Shown here: positions 10,397-20,003 of the stretch, one piece after another
How positions within the stretch are numbered: the stretch's first letter is position 1
Layout of the letters: every line of letters starts with the position of its first letter
Assembly (NCBI RefSeq): GCF_002575655.3
Contig: NC_053035.3
Coordinates: 380,409,792 to 380,473,791 of the forward strand
Length of the DNA: 64,000 nucleotides
From: Aegilops tauschii subsp. strangulata
Taxonomy: Eukaryota > Streptophyta > Magnoliopsida > Poales > Poaceae
Reading direction: 5' to 3'
The notes under the pieces: model-generated
What the model was told of the DNA's origin: nothing
What the model saw: only the letters and a program-made list of their open reading frames with translations
Databases searched by the model: none
Translations under genes and position numbers: made by a program

Positions 10397-11611
10397 ATCA
10401 GGAAGAAGGGACGGAAACGAAAGACTAACAAGGGCGCCAGTGCGAGCCAGCTGGCACCGAGTACGATCCGTGCTCAGGACGGGCCACCTTCACCTAAGGA
10501 TATCTCGAGGAGGGTGCATGTGGCGGGTAGGGCGATGCTACCGACAAATATGCTAAATGCTGCAACCGGTGCTATGCGGAGTCTGCATGACAGTGTTCTT
10601 TCTTTGGAGAAGCGGCGTCTCAGATAGAATGATGTGGCATATCCGGTTTTCGTGGCCAAGGTGCCAGAGGGCAAGGGCTTTGAGGATAGCGCCGTCGGGG
10701 GTACGATCGTCCTGCGGTTTGATGACATCTTTGCTATGTTTAACCTTCATCCGCTGCACTACACCTTCGTTCGGCTGTTTTCGCCAAGTATGGAGATGCG
10801 GATCATTAGAGACAAGACCCCAGACATTGTGATAGTCGAACCCTTCTACATGCGTGCCAAGATCTTGGGCAGCGCTGGGGACCGGCAAGTCGCGAGTTCA
10901 CACCTCGAAGGCGTCATTCTGGCAAACCAAGATAAGGATAACTTCCTCGTGCCTCACTTTCCCGAGTAAGTCATCCCCTAACCGCCCCGTAACATATGAT
11001 TTCTTAGATTTTGATCGTTCTTTTTTTTTCTAACATTCCGTGTTCTGTGCAGTGACACACATTGCACACTCATCCTCTTAAGCCCGAAATATTCCATGGC
11101 CACGTATTTCGACCCGGACCGTGACTCCAAGATAGACTACACAAATATCAAGAAAGTTCTTGATGATGCTCTCCCCGGCTATGCCGCATCTGGAGGCACC
11201 TTTAAGAGGCCAGCTCGTAGGTACAGCAGGCACGTGTTCACCCACAATACGATGTTCCCCTGCGTCAAGCAGCCGCCTGGCGGTCAGAAGGATGCCTACT
11301 ACGCCCTCGATCACATGCGGGCGATCGTACGGGACCATAATCACCTTCTGCTACCAAATAATCTCAAAGATTGGGCCGCAAGCTTGGCGGCAATCCAGGA
11401 CGCAGACATCCGACAAGAATTCTTTCGCATCCAGTCGGAGTTTGCAGAAATCATCCATCAAGATGTCCTTTGTACCTCGGGGCAGTTCTACCTCAAATAT
11501 CAACCGTCCAACAGTGAGATAGACACAACGCTACAAATGCAGGCTGACAACGCCCGCAACTTCATGACCATCACGACACACGGCGGCTTCATTCATGCTC
11601 CGGTCCCATGA
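10397..11611 (+). pseudogene. C-terminal Ulp1-protease-like domain of the same CACTA gene
   Basis: The same frame continues past TAG 10,394, through a basic segment (RKKGRKRKT), to TAG at 10,625, then stays open to 11,611 apart from one intron (GT at 10,966, AG at 11,052, phase intact). The part after 10,628 resembles Ulp1/C48 cysteine-protease domains carried by plant CACTA and Mutator elements: FDDIFAMFNLHPLH, then DTHCTLILL with the candidate catalytic His, YFDPDRD with the Asp, and QPPGGQKDAYYA, where an active enzyme has a Cys-Gly pair before the aromatic residues. Here Asp-Ala (codons 11,291-11,296) replaces Cys-Gly, so protease activity is unlikely. Whether it was once a separate gene or a fusion tail is unclear. 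Confidence 0.7.
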
Positions 11612-11846
11612 GTCGAGTCGAAAGTAGTGATGCTATGTGTAGTTCTGAAACATTTATTAGCTCATGTTGTAATTAAACTTGTATGTCTCTTTGGTTTGGA
11701 CAGTCGTTCAACTTAGATGTAATCGATGCTATTTATTACTAGGACCATGAATCGTGCTATTAATGTCTTGCTTTTCTCTTCCGATCCTTTTGTTGCATAC
11801 TTATATATTTCTTATGTATTGTCTGCTGTTTGGCTAGTGCATAGAG

Positions 11847-12101
11847 ATGCCTTCGTATGTCGTGTACAAGGGTAAGGTTCCCGGAGTCTATGACGACTGG
11901 GAGGAGTGTCGGAGACAGGTTCACCGTTTCAACGGTAACAGTTACAAAGGGTACACCACTAGGGCAGAGGCGGAATCTAGATACGCGCGCTATCTAGCGG
12001 GAGAGAGGAGGGAGCGTTGGAGGAACCGGATGAAGACCAGTTTCATCGCGATGATGCTCATCGTGATGACCGCAGCTCTCTTCTATGTGATGGTAGTTTA
12101 G
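11847..12101 (+). CDS. Small hybrid-binding-domain protein with C-terminal membrane segment
   Basis: An intact 84-codon ORF. Residues 4-50 match the RNase H1 N-terminal hybrid-binding fold (also called viroplasmin/Cauli_VI): YVVYKGKVPGVY, the conserved Trp in DDWEECRRQV, then F.G.SYKGY.T..EA. In RNase H1 this domain grips RNA-DNA hybrids or dsRNA; no catalytic RNase H domain follows here. Residues 51-63 are strongly basic (RRERWRNRMK) and residues 64-84 are hydrophobic to the stop, like a tail anchor. The ATG has a purine at -3. It lies between the Ulp1-like exon and the 3' subterminal array, on the same strand. It is open while both larger genes are broken, but is short enough that this could be chance. 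No known role in CACTA transposition. Confidence 0.65.
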   Translation: MPSYVVYKGKVPGVYDDWEECRRQVHRFNGNSYKGYTTRAEAESRYARYLAGERRERWRNRMKTSFIAMMLIVMTAALFYVMVV

Positions 12102-12344
12102 ATGATCGATATCGACTTGTAATGTGAAGACAAACTCGCTACTCGCGGTCTCGAGACTTGTAATGTTCTATCTTTGTTCGGTCTTTAGAATTCAGAGACT
12201 AATATGATGAATTGTATTCGGAGACTAATCTTCTATTGTATTTGATGAATCTGCTGTTGCTGTGTGGTGTTGTCTATATTCTGTCCAATAATATATTTTG
12301 TAATCTGTGCAAATATCAGAAAAGAAAAAAAATCCCTAAGATAC

Positions 12345-12735
12345 ATACTAATGGCGCATCACCCCAATGTGCGCCATTAGTATGCCAAAGGATACTAATG
12401 GCGCATCACCCCGCAGTGCGCCATTAGTATGGCAAAGCACATGGGTAAATATGGCCCCCTGGGAGGCATACTAATGGCGCACAGTGGGATATACTAATGG
12501 CGCACGGGTTGATGCGCCATTAGTATACCAGATACTAATGGTGCACCAGTGGTGCGCCATTAGTATTTAATACTAGTGGCGTGGTACTAGTGGCGCACCA
12601 GTAGTGCGCCATTAGTAGGCAAAACTGGTGCGCCATTAGTATTTAATACTAGTGGCGTGGTACTAGTGGCGCACCAGTAGTGCGCCATTAGTAGGCAAAA
12701 CTGGTGCGCCACTAGTAGGCCTTTTCCTAGTAGTG
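12345..12735. repeat. 3' subterminal repeats and terminal inverted repeat of the CACTA element
   Basis: About fifteen ATGGCGCA / TGCGCCAT half-sites lie between 12,350 and 12,715. The last part contains two copies of a unit of roughly 78 bp (12,563-12,640 and 12,641-12,718) carrying TACTAGTGGCGTGGTACTAG and GTGCGCCATTAGTAGGCAAA. The element ends with CCTTTTCCTAGTAGTG at 12,720-12,735. Positions 12,102-12,344 hold only 3' UTR-like T-rich DNA. Confidence 0.92.
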
Positions 12736-13014
12736 CTCACATCGCTAGAGTGGTGCCAAAATCTTTTGATTTGACATCGATGCGTATTATGTGGCATACT
12801 TTTGAGAAATATGGCATCGGCCACATAGTGGAAGGCAACCAATGCCCAAGCTCTTCACGTGCTCCTAGGTAAATGAGAGGAAAGAGAAGGAGAGAGAGTG
12901 AAAAAATATCACTAGCCAGCCAACCCTATCGTATGAGCGAATGATATTGGTACCTCTTGATGACACGACAATCTTATACAACCAGCTGCTCTAATATGTT
13001 CTCTTCTTTTGTAG

Positions 13015-13323
13015 ATAAAAAAAGACCCGAAAGTGAAAAATGTGCTGCACTATAACAATCTCATCGAATGCTTTGATCTCCATCTTACAGAAATTGATTT
13101 GATCGACTACCGAGGCAGCACATCTGAGATTAAGTTGGTCAGGTTCTTTGTTCTGGAGGCAAGTGTGCTCAAGGTAATGAGGTTTGGCGTTCTCCGGCGC
13201 AACAATGAATGGCATGCTGATCACCGCAAGTGTCTAAGCCTAAATGAGAAAGTCTCCGTAGAAGCTGAATTTGTTTTTGAAACATCAAGTCATGAGAGAC
13301 TCAAAAATTTACTTGCCCATTAG
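13015..13323 (+). pseudogene. FBD-domain C-terminal exon of an F-box protein (fragment)
   Basis: After a plausible acceptor (TTTTGTAG ending at 13,014) an exon runs open for 102 codons to TAG at 13,321. It reads like the FBD domain at the end of plant F-box/LRR proteins: IDYRGSTSEIKLVRFFVLEA, then LKVMRFGV and a conserved end LKNLLAH. Such proteins are substrate receptors of SCF ubiquitin ligases. No F-box or LRR exons lie in the 280 bp back to the CACTA end, so either only the last exon survives here or the CACTA element sits in an intron and the 5' part lies left of this window. The exon itself has no lesion. Confidence 0.6.
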
Positions 13324-14388
13324 TGACTTGTCAGGGCGGTGGATTTAGTTTGTACGATAATGCTGCATCTACCTAAAGTATGAAAGTTCTTACGTAAACT
13401 TCCTAATAATTCCCTCTTCATAGGTGCAACATTACTCCTAACATTTGTAATATGAGTTTGAAACTTGTAATATTGCCGTGTCCTATTCCTGCGTTTTCAA
13501 AATCCTGCGAATCAAAGAGGTCCTGAGTTGTTGATGATGGTGTGCCTGCCATCTTTCACCAATAGCCATTGGATCTAGATCTGACGAATAGAAAGCAAAC
13601 TTCTGTAGTTTTGCAAAAAGATGCCCGCACTTGTTCCCTATTTACAAACAACTCCTTGTCTCTCACAATCAGCCTTATCTCCTCCCCACCACATCTAGAC
13701 GGCCATTGAACAATCTGGCGCGATGGCCGCTGCCGGCGCCGTCCACCCCCAATCTTGGTGTTCCGTGCAATGCACGGGCATCTTACTCGTATAAGAAAAG
13801 AGTAGAGATACTCTTGGCAATGCACGGGAAATTATGTCGAACACGGCTAGTTGTAAGTAGGCTAGCTCTACAGCCATGATGATAGTGACTGCATAGGGTG
13901 AGGCTGACTTTGGTATGCCGAACACGGCGCCTACACTCAGGTGTCATCTCTGATGCAGGGTCTTGTTACTTCACTGTGAGGAGTAATTTGACCAACGGGT
14001 AGTACAGTACTAGTACTACATTGGTAGTAGTACTACTAGTCTAGCACCACCGTCTGGATTTAGTAGTACTACCACATCCGTCTGGATTTAGTATTTGACT
14101 AGCAATATCTAGTAATGCATGTCACAAAAAATATACTACTCCCTCTGTAAATAAATACATGGAGTATTGTTTTATTCGGTTTTGAACATAGTTCCCGATG
14201 ATATTATACACTCTCCCTTCCGGTAGATGTCTCAAATCTGAAGTCTCGTCAATTAGACTACTATTGTACTCACCGAGCGCTCAGCTTGGTAAGCTACCCA
14301 AAAAATTGCAATCAAAGACTACTATTGTACTCCCTCCATACTAGTGCATTAGTCACATTACAAAATCAAAATAATCCCCAAACTTTTA
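13324..14388. other. Low-repeat intergenic DNA with repeat scraps
   Basis: No gene is supported. The segment 13,521-13,775 is a dispersed repeat (listed separately). At 14,137-14,345 are degenerate Stowaway-like pieces (TACTACTCCCTCTGTAAATA near 14,140; GTACTCCCTCCATACTAG near 14,329). A block rich in AGTAGTACTAC runs near 14,000-14,080. The rest shows nothing recognisable. Confidence 0.5.
13521..13775 (+). repeat. Dispersed repeat, copy 1 (partner at 28,776-28,985)
   Basis: Both copies begin GATGATGGTGTGCCTGCCAT and share, in order, ATCTGA, TAGTTTTGCA/TGGCTTTGCA, CCTATTTACAAA/CACATTTGCAAA and CTCTCAC, ending near an ATGCAATGCAC motif. Divergence is high. Orientation is the same. I cannot assign a superfamily; no terminal repeats are obvious. 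Confidence 0.55.
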
Positions 14389-14586
14389 GGCTGGTCGTAA
14401 TGGGAGTATCATAAGTGGTATCATGCATGCCAACTAGGCTTTTTGGATGATGTGGCACACAATTAAATGAGGAAAGAGAGGATGTGGTATCACATCATGA
14501 TACTGTATCATATTAAATGTTGTACTACTTTGTGTCATGCATGGCAATTAATAATGCAACCTAAGATACTAAGTTATGATACTATG
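14389..14586. mobile_element. Tourist-type MITE, left half
   Basis: The terminal inverted repeat GGCTGGTCGTAATGG begins at 14,389 and its complement CCATTACGACCAGCC ends at 20,913. Each is flanked by TTA (14,386-14,388 and 20,914-20,916), the 3-bp target duplication of PIF/Harbinger-derived Tourist MITEs. The two halves total about 280 bp and were separated by insertion of the LTR element at 14,587-20,832. Confidence 0.85.
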
Positions 14587-16269
14587 TGATACGTCTCCAA
14601 CGTATCTATAATTTTTGATTGTTCCATGCTATTATATTATCCATCTAGGATGTTTTATATGCATTTATATGCTGTTTTATATGATTTTTGGGACTAACCT
14701 ATTAACCTAGAGCCCAGTGCCAGTTTCTATTTTTTCCTTGTTTTTGAGTATCGCAGAGAAAGAAAACCAAACGGAGTCCAATTGACCTAAAATTTCCCAG
14801 AGATTATTTTTGGACCAGAAGAAGCCCACGGAGTATTGGAGATGGACCAGAATAGTCCCGAGGCACCCACGAGGGTGGGGGCACGCCCTACCTCCCTTGG
14901 CGCGCCCCCTACCTCGTGGCCGCCTCGGAGACCCCCCTGACTTGTTCCCAATGCCAACACCTCTTATATATACCCAAACTTCCAGAACATAACCTAGATT
15001 GGGAGTTCCGCCGCCGCAAGCCTTTGTAGCCACCGAAAACCAATCTAGACCCGTTCCGGCACCCTGCCAAAGGGGGGAATCCCTCTCCAGTGGCCATCTT
15101 CATCATCCCGGCGCTCTCCATGACGAAGAGGGAGTAGTCCACCCTCGGGGCTGAGGGTATGTACCAGTAGCTATGTGTTTGATCTCTCTCTCTCTCGTGT
15201 TCTTGAGTTGGCACGATCTTGATGTATCACGAGCATTGCTATTATAGTTGGATCTTATGATGTTTCTCCCCCTCTACTCTCTTGTAATGGATTGAGTTTT
15301 CCCTTTGAAGTTATCTTATCGGATTGTGTCTTTAAGGATTTGAGAACACTTGATGTATGTCTTTCGTGGGATGCCCGTGGTGACAATGGGGTATTTATTG
15401 ATTCACTTGATGTATGTTTCGGTGATCAACTTGCGGGTTCAGTGACCTTGGGAATCTATGCATAGGGGTTGGCACACGTTTTCATCATGACTCTCCAATA
15501 GAAACTTTGGGGCACTCTTTGAAGTTCTTTCTGTTGGTTGAATAGATGCATCTGAGATTGTGTGATGCATATCGTATAATCATACCCACGGATACTTGAC
15601 GTGACATTGGAGTATGTAGGTGACACTAGGGTTTTGGTTGATTTGCGTCTTAAGGTGTTATTCTAGTACGAACTCTAGGGCAGATCGAACGGAAAGAATA
15701 ACTTTGTGTTATTTTACTACGGACTCTTGAATAGATCGATCAGAAAGGATAACTTTGAGGTGGTTTCGTACCCTACAATAATCTCTTCGTTTGTTCTCCG
15801 CTATTAGTGACTTTGGAGTGACTCTTTGTTGCATGTTGAGGGATAGTTATATGATCCAGTTATGTTATTATTGTTGAGAGAACTTGCACTAGTGAAAGTA
15901 TGAACCTTAGGCCTTGTTTCCTAGCATTGCAATACCGTTTATGCTCACTTTTACCACTTGTTACCTTGCCGTTTTTATATTTTCAGATTACAAAAACCTA
16001 TATCTACCATCCATATTGCACTTGTATCACCATCTCTTCGCCAAACTAGTGCACCTATACAATTTACCATTGTATTGGGTGTGTTGGGGACACAAGAGAC
16101 TCTTTGTTATTTGGTTGCAGGTTTGTTTGAGGGAGACCATCTTCATCCTACACCTCCCACGGATTGATAAACCTTAGGTCATCCACTTGAGGTAAATTTG
16201 CTACTGTCCTACAAACCTCTGCACTTGGAGGCCCAACAACGTCAGGAGCAGGTTGCATAGTAGACATCA
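14587..16269 (+). repeat. 5' LTR of the non-autonomous element
   Basis: 1,683 bp from TGATACGTC to AGACATCA. A TATA box (TATATATA, 14,965-14,972) lies downstream of the conserved first part and probably drives the genomic transcript. The segment 15,170-16,045 is present here but missing from the 3' LTR, so this LTR is the more complete copy. Confidence 0.88.
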
Positions 16270-16279
16270 AGCTCTTTTC

Positions 16280-16297
16280 TGGCGCCGTTGCCGGGGA
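16280..16297 (+). other. Primer-binding site complementary to tRNA-Asp
   Basis: TGGCGCCGTTGCCGGGGA lies 10 bases after the 5' LTR. It matches the complement of the 3' end of plant tRNA-Asp, including the CCA tail, which primes minus-strand DNA synthesis in several plant retrotransposons. Confidence 0.9.
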
Positions 16298-16393
16298 GGT
16301 GAGTGCTTGAAGGTATATCTTTATATCTTGCAATCGAATCTTTTTGTTTCTTGTTTTAGCACTAGTCTAGTCTATAAAAGAAAACTACAAAAA

Positions 16394-17170
16394 ATGGAAT
16401 TGAGGGTGCCTCATATGCTTCATCTTTTTAATGTCTTACATGAAAATAAGGATTCCGGTAATTGTGCTCAATTGCTAGAGGGAGAATGCATTAAAATGTT
16501 TGGCACTAAATCTTTGAATAATGAGCATGATTGCAATGTTGTTAGTAAGAATTCTTTGAATACCCATGATGCTAATGATATGCAAAGCCACAAGCTTGGG
16601 GATGCTATGTTTGATGAAGATGATATGTTTAGTCCCCCAAGTTTTGATGAGCAAATTTATTATGATGAAAGCATGCCTCCTATTTACTATGATTATTGTG
16701 ATGAAACGTATGCTATAAAGAATAAAGATAACCATGAAACTTGTCATCATGATTTTAAGTTTCAATTGGATTATGCTTCACATGCTAGTTATTTTGTTGA
16801 GTTTGCTCCCACTACTATTGATGAGAATGAATTTGCTTATTTGGGGAGTAGTAAAATTTCTATGCAATTAGATCATGAAAAGAGTGCTTTGTGTGCTGGT
16901 TATATGGTTGAATTCATTCATGATGCTACTGAAAATTATTATGAGGGAGGAATATATGCTTGTAGGAATTGCAATAATATCAAGTTTCCTCTCTATGTGT
17001 TGAAAATCTTGAAGCTATGCTTGTTTTGCTTTCCTATGCTAGTTAATTCTTGTTTCCATAAGTTATTTGCTCAAAACATCCCTATGCATAGGAAGCGAGT
17101 TAGACTTAAATTTGCTAGTCATATGCTTCATGATGCTCCAGTTATGTTTCAATTCTTATCTTTTATGTGA
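16394..17170 (+). CDS. 258-codon ORF of unknown function in the non-autonomous LTR element
   Basis: An uninterrupted ORF, with ATG at 16,394 chosen as the first Met downstream of the primer-binding site and a likely leader. The product is rich in Asp, Glu, His, Tyr and Met, with an acidic Tyr-rich middle (DEQIYYDESMPPIYYDY). It contains Cys/His pairs, a hydrophobic stretch around residues 198-222 that could be a membrane segment, and a basic tail (HRKRVRLKF). I recognise no gag, zinc-knuckle or pol motif. It occupies the place where gag would sit. It is intact although the element looks old, which may mean it is maintained, or that the source copies are young. It could also be a remnant captured from elsewhere. 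Confidence 0.5.
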   Translation: MELRVPHMLHLFNVLHENKDSGNCAQLLEGECIKMFGTKSLNNEHDCNVVSKNSLNTHDANDMQSHKLGDAMFDEDDMFSPPSFDEQIYYDESMPPIYYDYCDETYAIKNKDNHETCHHDFKFQLDYASHASYFVEFAPTTIDENEFAYLGSSKISMQLDHEKSALCAGYMVEFIHDATENYYEGGIYACRNCNNIKFPLYVLKILKLCLFCFPMLVNSCFHKLFAQNIPMHRKRVRLKFASHMLHDAPVMFQFLSFM

Positions 17171-20003
17171 GCATCATTGTCATCATCATGCCTAGCTAAA
17201 AAGGCAATAAAGAAAAGCGCTTGTTGGGAGACAACCCAATATTTACCTTTACTGTTTTTGTGTGTTCACATGATTATGCTACTGTAGTAATCATGTTTTA
17301 TAGCTTTTGTTTCAATAAAGTGCCAAGTAAGACCTTTAGGATAACCTATGGCGATAGTTAATTTGATCTTGCTGAAAAACAGAAACTTTTGCGCGCACGA
17401 GATTAGTTTTCATAAATCACAGGAACGTGATTTTCAGTTGATTCTTTTTTCAGAAGATTAATAAACAAATTTCTTAGGACTTCCTAATTTGGTAGAATTT
17501 TTGGAGTTCCAGAAGTATTCGAAAGTTACACATTGCTACAGACTGTTCTGTTTTTGACAGATTCTGTTTTCTATGTGTTGTTTGCTTATTTTGATGAATC
17601 TATGAGTAGTATCGGAGGGTACGAACCATAGAGAAGTTGGAGTACAGTAGATATTACACTAATATGAATTTAGAATGAGTTCACAACGTTATCTAAGTGG
17701 TGGTTTTATTTTGTTATACTAACGGAGCTTACGAGTTTTCTGTTGAGTTTTATGTTGCGAAGTTTTCAAGTTTTGGGTAAGGATTCGATGGACTATGGAA
17801 TAAGGAGTGGCAAGAGCCTAAGCTTGGGGATGCCCAAGGCACCCCAGGGTAAAATTCAAGGACAACCAAAAGCCTAAGCTTGGGGATGCCCCGGAAGGCA
17901 TCCCCTCTTTCGTCTTCGTCTATCGGTAACTTTACTTGAGGCTATATTTTTATTCACCACATGATATGTGTTTCGCTTGGAGCGTCATTTTATTTTATTT
18001 TGTTTTCCTTGCTGTTTGAATAACATCTCAAGATCTGAAATTCTTAAATGTTAGAGTCTTCACATAGTTACATCATTATTCGACTACTCGTTGATCTTCA
18101 CTTATATCTGTTGGAGTAGTCTGTCATTTGCTCTAGTGCTTCACTTATATTTCTTAGAGCACGACGGTGGTTTTATTTTGAAGAAATAGACGAACTCTCA
18201 TGCTTCACTTATATTATTTTGAGAGTCTTTTACAACAGCATGGTAATTTGCTTTGGTTATAAAATTAGTCCTAATACGATGGGCATTCAAGATGGGTATA
18301 ATAAAAAACTTCCATATAAAGTGCATTGAATACTAAGGGAAGTTTGATTCCTTATGATTGTTTTGAGATATGAATATGGTGATATTAGAGTCATGATAGT
18401 GAGTAGTTGTGAATTTGAGAGATACTTGTGTTAACGTTTGTGATTCCCGTAGCATGCACGTATGGTGAACCGTTATGTGATGAAGTTGGAGCATGATTTA
18501 TTTACTGATTGTCTTCCTTATGAGTGGAGGTCGGGATCGCGCGACGGTTAACTCCTACCAACCCTTCCCCTAGGAGCATGCATGTAGTACTTTGTTTTGA
18601 TGACTTTTAGATTTTTCCAATAAGTATGTGAGTTCTTTATGACTGATGTTGAGTCTATGGATTATACGCACTCTCACCCTTCAACCATTGCTAGATTCTC
18701 TTGTGCCGCGCAACTTTTGCCGGTACCATACACCCACCATACCTTCCTCAAAACAACCACCATACCAACCTATTATGGCATATTCCATAGCCATTCCGAG
18801 ATATATTGCCATGCAACTTTCCACCGTTCCGTTTATTATGACACGCTTCATCATTGTCATATTGCTTTGCAAGATCATGTAGTTAACATCGTATTTGTGG
18901 CAAAGCCACAATTCATAATTCTTTCATACATATCACTCTTGATTCATTGGACATCCCGGTACACCGCCGGAGGCATTCACATAGTCATATTTTGTTCTAA
19001 GTATCGAGTTGTAATTCTTGAGTTGTAAGTAAATAAAAGTGTGATGATCTTCATTATTAGAGCATTGTCCCGGTGAGGAAAGGATGATGGAGACTATGAT
19101 TCCCCCACAAGTCGGGATGAGACTCCGGACGAAAAAAAATAAAAAGGGGGAAAAAAGAGGCCATAAAAAAATAAAAAGGCCCAAATAAAAAAATATTAAA
19201 AATGAGAGAAAAAGAGAGAAGGGGCAATGCTACTATCCTTTTACCACACTTGTGCTTCAAAGTAGCACCATGATCTTCATGATAGAGAGTCTCCTATGTT
19301 GTCACTTTCATATACTAGTGGGAATTTTTCATTATAGAACTTGGCTTGTATATTCCAATAATGGGCTTCCTCAAAGTTCCCTAGGTCTTCGTTAGCAAGC
19401 AAGTCGGATGCACACCCTCTTAGTTTCCTTTTGAGCTTTCATACACTTATAGCTCTAGTGCATCCGTTGCATGGCAATCACTACTCACTCACATTGATAT
19501 CTATTGATGGGCATCTCCATAGCCCGTTGATACGCCTAGTTGATGTGAGACTATCTTCCTCCTTTTTGTCTTCTCCACAACCACCATATTCTATTCCACC
19601 TATAGTGTTATATCCATGGCTCACGCTCATGTATTGTGTGAAAGTTGAAAAAGTTTGAGAATACTAAAGTATGAAACAATTGCTTGGCTGAAACCGGGGT
19701 TGTGCATGATTTAAATATTTTGTGTGATGAAGATAGAGCATAGCCAGACTATATGATTTTGTAGGGATAACTTTCTTTGGCCATGTTATTTTGAGAAGAC
19801 ATGATTGCTTTGTTAGCATGCTTGAAGTATTCTTGTTTTTATGTCAATATTAAACTATTGTTTTGAATCTTTCAGATCTGAACATTCATGCCACAATAAA
19901 GAAGATTACATTGATAAATATGTTAGATAGCATTCCACATCAAAAATTCTATTTTTATCATTTACCTACTCGAGGACGAGCAGGAATTAAGCTTGGGGAT
20001 GCT
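17171..20003 (+). other. Non-coding interior of the LTR element, ending in a purine-rich tract
   Basis: This stretch carries only short ORFs (the longest at 18,639-19,028, 129 codons, without recognisable domain). AAGCTTGGGGATGC occurs four times in the element: 16,592-16,605, 17,820-17,833, 17,876-17,889 and 19,989-20,002. The last copy abuts the 3' LTR and should be the polypurine tract. A purine-rich stretch of A and G runs at 19,128-19,225. Confidence 0.6.

Larger units (their letters stand above)
1..12735 (+). mobile_element. CACTA (En/Spm) DNA transposon, 5' tip outside window
   Basis: The right end is CCTTTTCCTAGTAGTG (12,720-12,735), the reverse complement of a terminal inverted repeat beginning CACTACTAGGAAAAGG, which is the CACTA hallmark. 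Dense alternating copies of GGCGCAC and GTGCGCC flank the coding part on both sides, as TnpA-type subterminal repeats do. Inside lie a TNP2-type transposase relic, a Transposase_24/Ulp1-like relic and a small ORF, all on the + strand. The left terminal repeat and the 3-bp target duplication cannot be seen because the element starts before position 1; the 3 bases after the right end are CTC. Both large genes are broken, so this copy cannot be autonomous, although its termini might still be mobilised in trans. Confidence 0.93.

Noticed and set aside
18639..19028. 129-codon ORF in the LTR element interior
   Set aside because: No domain, no start context and it lies in the non-coding interior; kept only as a note in the interior feature.
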